DNA of 64,000 bases, taken from Pythium myriotylum. Taxonomy: Eukaryota > Oomycota > Peronosporomycetes > Pythiales > Pythiaceae. The notes under the pieces were generated by a model. The model was not told where the DNA came from. It searched no databases and was given only the letters and a program-made list of their open reading frames with translations. The stretch covers positions 1-64,000 of the forward strand of contig JALJCQ010000024.1 in the NCBI GenBank assembly GCA_023091665.1. The letters are read 5' to 3'. This document shows positions 1-8,827 of the stretch, one piece after another (position 1 is the first letter of the stretch; the number at the start of each line of letters is the position of its first letter). Both the position numbers and the translations under genes were made by a program.

Positions 1-1
1 T

Positions 2-1477
2 ATGCAAGAACGAGAAGTGTTCTCACCAGCCAAGCTTCCAAACGGCGAACGAGCGATCGACGCCAAGTGGGTGTTCAAGATCAAAAGACGTGCCGATGGT
101 TCGATCGACAAGTACAAGGCTCGACTTGTGGCTCGAGGATTCAAGCAGAAGTACGGTATCGACTACACCGAGACGTTTGCACCAGTATTCAAGTACACGA
201 CTCTTCGCATGATGATTGCACTAGCAAAGTCATTCGGTTGGCCTGTTGAGCAACTCGACGTCGTAACTGCTTTCCTTTATGGCGTGATGAAGGAACAAGT
301 ATTCATCCGGACTCCCGAAGGCATGGAACTCGAGCGAGGCTACGACTGTCTCAAGCTACTCAAGTCCATCTACGGACTAAAACAGGCGTCTCGGGTCTGG
401 AACGAAACCTTCGACGAGTACGTACGATCGATCGGCTTCAACGCATCCAAGTCCGATCCGTGTCTGTACATCAAGTGTATCGATGGCCAGTGTGTGCTCC
501 TACTCGTCTACGTTGACGATGTGATCATTACTGGAAGTTCGCCTGATCTGATCACGGACGTGAAGTCACAACTCAAGACGCGATTCGAGATGACCGACAA
601 TGGTCCATGCAAGTTTGTCCTCGGCATCGAACTCGTCGACAATGCAGATGGTTCGGTTACTCTGTGCCAGCGCCGTTACATCAGTGACATCTTAAAGCGC
701 TTCAACATGGAAGACTGCAAGCCGGTAGCAAGCCCAGTTGACGTCAGTACCAAGCTCACCACGACGAATGAAGACGATGTGCCGGTCACCAATGCCCCAT
801 ACCGCGAGGCAGTTGGTGCACTGATGCATGTAATGTGTGCCACTCGACCTGACATTGCATTCGCCGTGGGAATGGTCTCGCGATTCATGGAAGCGCCCCA
901 TGAAGTCCATTGGATTGCCGTCAAGCGCATCTTCCGTTACCTCCAAGGCACCAAGTCGCACGGGATTCGATTCACTACAGACCCGGACATGAAATTTGCT
1001 GGCTACTCCGATGCCGATTGGGCCGGTGACATATCAGACCGCAAGTCAACATCCGGCTACGTGTTTACACTTGCCGGCGGACCCATTAGCTGGGGATCCA
1101 AGAAGCAATCAAGTGTCTCCCTATCTACAAGCGAAGCCGAGTACATCGCATTGAGTCTCGCAATTCAAGAGGGCAAGTGGGTCCATCGCCTACTGTGTGA
1201 AGCATTGGACGCTGCACAAGTCCCAAGTCCGAAGTTGGTGATTCTTGAAGACAACCAGTCATGCATCAAGATGACCAAGAACCCAGTAAACCATGGTCGT
1301 GCCAAGCACATCGACATCGAATACCACCACATTCGTGATGAAGTCAAGTCCGGGGAAGTCGAAGTAAAGTACTGCCCAAGCTCAACCATGAACGCCGACT
1401 TGCTCACGAAGGGTCTACCCGGTCCCCGTCACCAAGAGCTCACTCAAGCCCTCGGAATTCAAGGCTGTGACCATTGA
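2..1477 (+). CDS. Copia-type Gag-Pol of family A, C-terminal part (RT and RNase H)
   Basis: These 491 codons correspond to residues 836-1326 of the intact family A polyprotein at 8828-12808. The reverse transcriptase (RVT_2 type) carries the first catalytic Asp in LDVVTAFLYG and the YVDD box near nt 511. RNase H follows with YSDADWAGD, the TSEAEY helix, EDNQS and KHIDIEYHH. Its role in the element is copying genomic RNA into cDNA and removing the RNA strand inside the virus-like particle. The ATG at position 2 is an internal Met, not the real start. The reading frame runs in from outside the window. No internal stop is seen. One difference from A-2 is a Thr for Ala in PVDVS(T/A)KL. Confidence 0.9.
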   Translation: MQEREVFSPAKLPNGERAIDAKWVFKIKRRADGSIDKYKARLVARGFKQKYGIDYTETFAPVFKYTTLRMMIALAKSFGWPVEQLDVVTAFLYGVMKEQVFIRTPEGMELERGYDCLKLLKSIYGLKQASRVWNETFDEYVRSIGFNASKSDPCLYIKCIDGQCVLLLVYVDDVIITGSSPDLITDVKSQLKTRFEMTDNGPCKFVLGIELVDNADGSVTLCQRRYISDILKRFNMEDCKPVASPVDVSTKLTTTNEDDVPVTNAPYREAVGALMHVMCATRPDIAFAVGMVSRFMEAPHEVHWIAVKRIFRYLQGTKSHGIRFTTDPDMKFAGYSDADWAGDISDRKSTSGYVFTLAGGPISWGSKKQSSVSLSTSEAEYIALSLAIQEGKWVHRLLCEALDAAQVPSPKLVILEDNQSCIKMTKNPVNHGRAKHIDIEYHHIRDEVKSGEVEVKYCPSSTMNADLLTKGLPGPRHQELTQALGIQGCDH

Positions 1478-1484
1478 GGGGGGC

Positions 1485-1839
1485 TATTATGGGTACAATG
1501 TGTCACAACATCTTGAAGTTGAAGTTCAAGTTGTGGAAGATTCAACTGTAGAAAATTCTCATGTGGAAGATTCCCATGTAGAAAATTCTCAGGTGGAAAA
1601 TTCTCCATCTAGTTCTGGGTTGAACCCAGTTCAACCCATCAACCTTGTTGAAGTACCCACGAAGTGTGTATACCTCTGCATATGATTACGATAGGTAGGA
1701 CATGCATATGTTTATGGTAGCGTAGGACACAAGACGGCTTAGAGGTAGCGACAGCGAACTAAGTCCCGATCAATTCACTCTGCATTTTGCCAAGCTTCAG
1801 TCAAGTCCACTCCTCTTCTCGACTTCGTGACCTTTAATA
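1485..1839 (+). repeat. Family A LTR (3' LTR of A-1)
   Basis: It is 355 bp, starts TATTATGGG and ends CCTTTAATA, giving a TATTA/TAATA inverted terminal pair instead of the usual TG/CA. It contains five nGAAnnTTCn dyads at a 15-bp period, a 10-bp stem hairpin with loop CCA at 1616-1638, and an Inr-plus-FPR core promoter about 60 bp before the end. Confidence 0.93.
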
Positions 1840-3911
1840 AAGATGAAGCAACCGACAACCAAGATGATGAAGACATGGGTGAGCAGCCAGCCTCACCAGC
1901 ACCAAGTCAGCGCAGCTACGAGCGACCGGAGTGGCAACAGGGCCAGCGGTCGCAGCGTCCAGCAGCACCAGCATCGGCCCAGCAGCCGAATGTCGACTAC
2001 GCACCAGGGTCCAAGCGCCACTCTCGCACGCACTCGCTCGAGAACCTGGCTGAACCGCCAGTTGAGAAGCGCTACGGACGGGTTGGTCGCACAAGTGGTG
2101 CGACTCCACCACCCACGCAAGGTTCAAGGACATCGCTCGAAGATCTGTCTGCACTGCTCACGTCGATCGAAGAGGAAGGCGTAGAAGATGAAGATGAAGA
2201 AGGCGAAGACGTGCAAGAACAAGGGGGAGAAGACCAAGATTACGATCTCGAAGAGTTTGCTCTCGTCCTGAATTCAGGGGGAGAGTTGCCGACATCGTTC
2301 AAGTCGGCGATGGAATCCGACGACGCCAGCAACTGGAAGGAAGCCTGCGACTCCGAGCTCGAGTCGCTCAAGAAGAACGAGACCTGGGACCTAGTCCCTT
2401 TGCCAGCCGGACGCAAGGCCATCACCAGCAAGTGGGTGTTCAAGGTCAAGGAAACCGCCGAAGGACTCGTCGAGCGGTACAAGGCTCGACTCGTTGCCAA
2501 GGGGTTCCTGCAGAAGTACGGCATCGACTTCGAAGAGACATTCGCACCCGTCGCCAAGTTCACGTCGACCCGCACCATCCTCAGCATCGCCGCTCGACAC
2601 AAGCTCATGATCCATCAGATGGATGTCAAGACGGCGTTCCTGAACGGCAACCTCGACGAAGAAATCTACATGAAGCAGCCCGAAGGCTTCGTCGACCAGC
2701 GCCACCCGGACTACGTGTGCAAGCTCAAGCGCTCGCTCTACGGTCTCAAGCAGTCGCCACGCATGTGGAACCAGACCATCGACGCCTTCATGCGCAAGGT
2801 CGGCTTCACCAAGTGCGAGATGGACCACTGCGTGTACGTCAAGCGGAGCGGCTCAGCGATGATCTTCGTGGTGATCTACGTCGACGACCTCATCCTCGCC
2901 TGCAACAGCCTCGAGTTGCTCACGGCGACCAAGCGTGCACTCAGCGAACGCTTCGAGATGTCCGACCTCGGCGAACTCAAGTACTGCCTCGGCATGGAAG
3001 TTGATCAAGACCCCAAGTCCGGCGACGTGACCATGCGGCAGACCAAGTTCCTGCAGTCGATCCTGACCAAGTTCGGCATGCAAGACTGCAAACCAGTGAG
3101 GACCCCTCAAGACCCCGGACTCAAGCTGACCAAGGTTATGTGTGAAGGTGGTTGCAAGCACGAAGACACCATGAAGAACGTGCCGTACCGAAGTGCAGTC
3201 GGCGCACTCATGTACCTCGTGGTCGGCACTCGACCAGACCTCGCAGCGGCAGTCGGCACACTCAGCCAGTTCGCCGCGGACCCGTGTCCAACACACTGGC
3301 AAGCTCTCAAGCGTGTGCTCCGGTATCTGCAAGCGACTCCGACGTACGGCCTGCAGTTCTCGGCATCGAACGACGGAAGACTGGTCGGCTACTCCGACGC
3401 CGACTGGGCTGGCGACATCGAGTCACGTCGAAGCACCAGCGGCTACGTGTTCATGCTCAACGGCGGATGCATCAGCTGGCGCAGCAAGAAGCAGCGAACT
3501 GTCGCCCTCTCCTCGACCGAAGCAGAGTACATGGCTCTATCGGAAGCGATCCAAGAAGCCGTGTGGCTCAAGGCGTTCCTGTGCGAACTCGGCGAAGTTG
3601 CAAGTGACCAAGCGCTCACGGTGTACGAAGACAACCAAGGTGCCATCGCGTTGGCCAAGAACCCCGAGTTCCACAAGCGCACCAAGCACATCGACATTCG
3701 CTACCACTTCGTTCGTGAGAAGGTCGAGGACGGTCAAGTGTGTCTGCAGTATTGCCCGACCCAAGACATGCTTGCCGACATCATGACCAAGCCGATCCCC
3801 ACTGTCCAGTTCGACGTGCTCCGCACCAAGCTTGGTGTTCAAGACGCAGTCGAGTCGAGGGGGAGTGTTGAAGATGATGCGCCTCGAACCCAGCGTCATC
3901 ATTCCAGTTGA
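1840..3911 (+). pseudogene. Family B Gag-Pol remnant (linker, RT, RNase H), element B-1
   Basis: Family B coding sequence resumes directly after the A-1 LTR, within the acidic linker between integrase and RT ([11 protein letters not shown]). It runs open through RT ([10 protein letters not shown] and the YVDD box near 2878) and RNase H ([30 protein letters not shown]). The stop at 3909-3911 lies inside the 3' LTR. Gag, protease and integrase are missing. A GTG at 1827 inside the A LTR opens the same frame, but I do not regard it as a start. The tract TQGS...ALVLNS distinguishes this copy and its duplicate at 26307, and also appears in B-2. Confidence 0.88.
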
Positions 3912-4206
3912 AGCTCGGCAGTTGAAGCTCGGCTGTAGAAGATTCTCCTGCAGAAGATTCTCCGTGGAAGATTCGACATGTGGAAGATTCTCCGTCTGGT
4001 TCTGGTTTGAATCCAGTGCCACCCATCGACTTCGTTGAAGTATCCACGAAGTCAGTTTATGTTTGCATATGTTTACGATAGGTAGGACATACATTTGATT
4101 ATGGTAGCGTAGGACACACAGACGGCTTAGAGGTAGCAGTAGCGAACTAAGTCCCGATCAATTCACTTTGCATTTTGCATCCCACCAACCAAGCGACCTT
4201 CCAACA
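3866..4206 (+). repeat. Family B LTR (3' LTR of B-1)
   Basis: It is 341 bp, TGTTGAAGATG...CTTCCAACA. It follows the purine tract gagggggag and overlaps the last codons of the B polyprotein. It is followed by nine bases (ctcataacc) that are the reverse complement of the start of the shared primer binding site. Confidence 0.92.
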
Positions 4207-4570
4207 CTCATAACCTATTAAAGGTCACGAAGTCGAGAAGAGGAGTGGACTTGACTGAAGCTTGGCAAAATGCAGAGTGAATTGATCGGGACTTAGTTCG
4301 CTGTCGCTACCTCTAAGCCGTCTTGTGTCCTACGCTACCATAAACATATGCATGTCCTACCTATCGTAATCATATGCAGAGGTATACACACTTCGTGGGT
4401 ACTTCAACAAAGTTGATGGGTTGAACTGGGTTCAACCCAGAACTAGATGGAGAACTTTCCACCTGAGAATTTTCTACATGGGAATCTTCCACATGAGAAT
4501 TTTCTACAGTTGAATCTTCCACAACTTGAACTTCAACTTCAAGATGTTGTGACACATTGTACCCATAATA
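4207..4570 (-). repeat. Antisense family A LTR with 9 bp of its PBS
   Basis: 4216-4570 is a complete 355-bp A LTR in reverse orientation. The nine bases to its left (ctcataacc, 4207-4215) are the first nine of the A primer binding site, so this was the 5' LTR of an A element. Its right flank cggtc resumes family B sequence. The left part of the A element was lost after a B element inserted in the PBS (target ctcat). Confidence 0.9.
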
Positions 4571-7500
4571 CGGTCCAAGCGGTTGGCGTGGGAGACATTC
4601 TCATGTCGATGAAGACTCCAAGCGGTGTCAAGAAGGGTTTGCTCACCAACGTGTGGCATATCCCCAAGCTCAGCCGCAACCTGTTCTCGGTCGGAAGATT
4701 CACGGAGGACGTTGCTCCCGTGACGTTCGACAAGGACGGTTGCTTCGTCGTTCTCAAGGGCGCCAAGCGGACCATCGGCACTCGAATCGGCAAGGGTCTG
4801 TTTAAGCTCAACATGTCTCCAGTGTCGACTGAGGCAGCCCACGCCGCCAGTACAAGACGAGGTCACGCCATGTCCAAGTCGTACCTGTGGCACCTCCGAC
4901 TCGGTCACATCGGCTTCAGCGGTCTCGAAGCCATCGTCAAGAAGGACCTCGCCGACGGACTCGATATCGGGTCTGTGCAGGAGTGGGAGGTCTGTGAAGG
5001 CTGTGCACTCGGCAAGCTGACTCGCGTCAAGTTCCAGTCGGGCACGACCAAGCGGTCTGCGAATCTGCTTGACGTCGTGTACAGCGATGTGGCCGGCCCC
5101 ATGAAGACTCCGACTTTCGGCGGCATGAAGTACTTTGCCACCTTCACCGACGACAAGTCTCGACTGTGCAAGTTGTACCTGATGCGGTCCAAGGACGAAG
5201 TCTACGACAAGTTCGTCGGGTTCGTCAACTGGGCCGAGAACCAAACCGGTCGTCGAGTCAAGGTGCTTCGAACCGACGGCGGCGGCGAGTACCAGTCGGC
5301 CAAACTTGCCAAGTTCTGCCGCAAGCGTGGCATCGAGCACGACGTCACGCCGCCATACACGCCTCAGTTGAACGGTGTGGCGGAGCGCATGAACCGAACC
5401 ATCGGTGAGTGTGGTCGTTGCAAGCTCCACCATGCCAACTTGTCCGACGAGTACTGGGGCGAAGCCGTCATGACTGCAGTCGAAGTTCGCAACCGACTTC
5501 CGACCCGCGCTCAAGACTTGTACAAGTCGCCGTACGAAGAATGGTACGGGAAGAAGCCCTTGCTCGCCAACTTCAAGGTGTTCGGCTGCCATGCGTACGT
5601 CCACGTGCCCAAGGAGAAGCGGTCGAAGTTCGACGCCCGAGCCATCTTGTGTCGGTTCCTCGGCTACTCGGACCACGAGAAGGCGTATCGGTTCGAAGAA
5701 ATCGCAACCGGTCGGATCGTCATCAGTCGAGACGCGCAGTTCATGGAAGACACGTTCGACGATGGCAAGCGCGAAGAACCCTGGAGCAAGTCCGTCGAGT
5801 TCCGCGATGATGAAGATCAAGATGATGAAGACATGGGTGAGCAGCCAGCCTCACCAGCACCAAGTCAGCGCAGCTACGAGCGACCGGAGTGGCAACAGGG
5901 CCAGCGGTCGCAGCGTCCAGCAGCACCAGCATCGGCCCAGCAGCCGAATGTCGACTACGCACCAGGGTCCAAGCGCCACTCTCGCACGCACTCGCTCGAG
6001 AACCTGGCTGAACCGCCAGTTGAGAAGCGCTACGGACGGGTTGGTCGCACAAGTGGTGCGACTCCACCACCCACGCAAGGTTCAAGGACATCGCTCGAAG
6101 ATCTGTCTGCACTGCTCACGTCGATCGAAGAGGAAGGCGTAGAAGATGAAGATGAAGAAGGCGAAGACGTGCAAGAACAAGGGGGAGAAGACCAAGATTA
6201 CGATCTCGAAGAGTTTGCTCTCGTCCTGAATTCAGGGGGAGAGTTGCCGACATCGTTCAAGTCGGCGATGGAATCCGACGACGCCAGCAACTGGAAGGAA
6301 GCCTGCGACTCCGAGCTCGAGTCGCTCAAGAAGAACGAGACATGGGACCTAGTCCCTTTGCCAGCCGGACGCAAGGCCATCACCAGCAAGTGGGTGTTCA
6401 AGGTCAAGGAAACCGCCGAAGGACTCGTCGAGCGGTACAAGGCTCGACTCGTTGCCAAGGGGTTCCTGCAGAAGTACGGCATCGACTTCGAAGAGACATT
6501 CGCACCCGTCGCCAAGTTCACGTCGATCCGAACCAACCTCAGCATCGCCGCTCGACACAAGCTCATGATCCATCAGATGGATGTCAAGACGGCGTTCCTG
6601 AACGGCAACCTCGACGAAGAAATCTACATGAAGCAGCCCGAAGGCTTCGTCGACCACCGCCACCCCGACTACGTGTGCAAGCTCAAGCGCTCGCTCTACG
6701 GTCTCAAGCAGTCGCCACGCATGTGGAACCAGACCATCGACGCCTTCATGCGCAAGGTCGGCTTCACCAAGTGCGAGATGGACCACTGCGTGTACGTCAA
6801 GCGGAGCGGCTCAGCGATGATCTTCGTGGTGATCTACGTCGACGACCTCATCCTCGCCTGCAACAGCCTCGAGTTGCTCACGGCGACCAAGCGTGCACTC
6901 AGCGAACGCTTCGAGATGTCCGACCTCGGCGAACTCAAGTACTGCCTCGGCATGGAAGTTGATCAAGACCCCAAGTCCGGCGACGTGACCATGCGGCAGA
7001 CCAAGTTCCTGCAGTCGATCCTGACCAAGTTCGGCATGCAAGACTGCAAACCAGTGAGGACCCCTCAAGACCCCGGACTCAAGCTGACCAAGGTTATGTG
7101 TGAAGGTGGTTGCAAGCACGAAGACACCATGAAGAACGTGCCGTACCGAAGTGCAGTCGGCGCACTCATGTACCTCGTGGTCGGCACTCGACCAGACCTC
7201 GCAGCGGCAGTCGGCACACTCAGCCAGTTCGCCGCGGACCCGTGTCCAACACACTGGCAAGCTCTCAAGCGTGTGCTCCGGTATCTGCAAGCGACTCCGA
7301 CGTACGGCCTGCAGTTCTCGGCATCGAACGACGGAAGACTGGTCGGCTACTCCGACGCCGACTGGGCTGGCGACATCGAGTCACGTCGAAGCACCAGCGG
7401 CTACGTGTTCATGCTCAACGGCGGATGCATCAGCTGGCGCAGCAAGAAGCAGCGAACTGTCGCCCTCTCCTCGACCGAAGCAGAGTACATGGCTCTATCG

Positions 7501-7869
7501 GAAGCGATCCAAGAAGCCGTGTGGCTCAAGGCGTTCCTGTGCGAACTCGGCGAAGTTGCAAGTGACCAAGCGCTCACGGTGTACGAAGACAACCAAGGTG
7601 CCATCGCGTTGGCCAAGAACCCCGAGTTCCACAAGCGCACCAAGCACATCGACATTCGCTACCACTTCGTTCGTGAGAAGGTCGAGGACGGTCAAGTGTG
7701 TCTGCAGTATTGCCCGACCCAAGACATGCTTGCCGACATCATGACCAAGCCGATCCCCACTGTCCAGTTCGACGTGCTCCGCACCAAGCTTGGTGTTCAA
7801 GACGCAGTCGAGTCGAGGGGGAGTGTTGAAGATGATGCGCCTCGAACCCAGCGTCATCATTCCAGTTGA
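4571..7869 (+). pseudogene. Family B Gag-Pol lacking gag and protease active site, element B-2
   Basis: The sequence starts at the codon for TVQAVGVGD in the protease region and runs open to the stop in the 3' LTR. It keeps the GAG-pre-integrase zinc motif (HLRLGH...CEGC), integrase with D (SDVAGP), D (RTDGGGEY) and E (AERMNR), RT with YVDD and RNase H. Gag, the zinc knuckle and DSGA are missing, replaced by the antisense A LTR. That LTR supplies an in-frame ATG at 4447 and 41 codons, so an 1140-codon chimeric frame exists. A 21-bp deletion near 5820 removes DEATDNQ between two caagatga repeats. The tract downstream matches B-1 and not the duplicate at 29038, which indicates gene conversion. 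Confidence 0.88.
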
Positions 7870-8178
7870 AGCTCGGCAGTTGAAGCTCGGCTGTAGAAGA
7901 TTCTCCTGCAGAAGATTCTCCGTGGAAGATTCGACATGTGGAAGATTCGACATGAGGAAGATTCTCCGTCTGGTTCTGGTGAATCCAGTGCCACCCATCG
8001 ACTTCGTTGAAGTATCCACGAAGTCAGTTTATGTTTGCATATGTTTACGATAGGTAGGACATACATTTGATTATGGTAGCGTAGGACACACAGACGGCTT
8101 AGAGGTAGCAGTAGCGAACTAAGTCCCGATCAATTCACTTTGCATTTTGCATCCCACCAACCAAGCGACCTTCCAACA
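7824..8178 (+). repeat. Family B LTR, long form (3' LTR of B-2)
   Basis: This is 355 bp. Compared with the 341-bp LTR at 3866 it has one extra 16-bp unit of the gaagattcgacatg type in U3 and a 2-bp deletion in ggtttgaatcc. It is again followed by ctcataacc and an antisense A LTR. Confidence 0.9.
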
Positions 8179-8465
8179 CTCATAACCTATTAAAGGTCAC
8201 GAAGTCGAGAAGAGGAGTGGACTTGACTGAAGCTTGGCAAAATGCAGAGTGAATTGATCGGGACTTAGTTCGCTGTCGCTACCTCTAAGCCGTCTTGTGT
8301 CCTACGCTACCATAAACATATGCATGTATTAAAGGTCACGAAGTCGAGAAGAGGAGTGGACTTGACTGAAGCTTGGCAAAATGCAGAGTGAATTGATCGG
8401 GACTTAGTTCGCTGTCGCTACCTCTAAGCCGTCTTGTGTCCTACGCTACCATAAACATATGCATG
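8179..8465 (-). repeat. Left end of split A LTR with 139-bp tandem repeat
   Basis: After ctcataacc (8179-8187), the first 139 bp of an antisense A LTR (tattaaagg...gcatg) occur at 8188-8326 and again at 8327-8465. A third copy is the start of the A-2 LTR at 8466. The period is exactly 139 bp. The first copy is the left part of the outer LTR that A-2 split. The second is an extra unit, best explained by slippage or unequal exchange between the two LTR starts. Confidence 0.92.
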
Positions 8466-8820
8466 TATTAAAGGTCACGAAGTCGAGAAGAGGAGTGGAC
8501 TTGACTGAAGCTTGGCAAAATGCAGAGTGAATTGATCGGGACTTAGTTCGCTGTCGCTACCTCTAAGCCGTCTTGTGTCCTACGCTACCATAAACATATG
8601 CATGTCCTACCTATCGTAATCATATGCAGAGGTATACACACTTCGTGGGTACTTCAACAAGGTTGATGGGTTGAACTGGGTTCAACCCAGAACTAGATGG
8701 AGAACTTTCCACCTGAGAATTTTCTACATGGGAATCTTCCACATGAGAATTTTCTACAGTTGAATCTTCCACAACTTGAACTTCAACTTCAAGATGTTGT
8801 GACACATTGTACCCATAATA
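8466..8820 (-). repeat. Family A LTR (3' LTR of A-2)
   Basis: This 355-bp LTR in reverse orientation ends ...cccataata and is followed by the reverse complement of the purine tract (gcccccctc) and the stop codon of the polyprotein. Confidence 0.95.
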
Positions 8821-8827
8821 GCCCCCC

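Larger units (their letters stand above)
1..1839 (+). mobile_element. Family A element A-1, 3' part, cut by window edge
   Basis: This holds the RT-RNase H end of a family A polyprotein, a purine tract (gaggggggc) and a complete 355-bp 3' LTR. The element was inserted in a family B linker: the bases after the LTR (aagat, 1840-1844) resume B coding sequence. The left half lies outside the window. In the duplicate at 24317 it has been replaced by a B LTR, so A-1 is probably truncated as well. Confidence 0.9.

Noticed and set aside
1467..1685. 72-codon open frame in family A LTRs (repeated [10 protein letters not shown] pentapeptides)
   Set aside because: The frame is a by-product of the 15-bp DNA repeat. 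It has no own promoter upstream and no similarity to a known protein that I recognise.
1827..1839. GTG start in the A LTR for the B-1 frame
   Set aside because: GTG is not a normal eukaryotic start. The frame is simply continuous by chance across the junction.
8188..8604. CRISPR-like array
   Set aside because: The units are contiguous 139-bp LTR segments without spacers, and there are no cas genes. The setting is eukaryotic.
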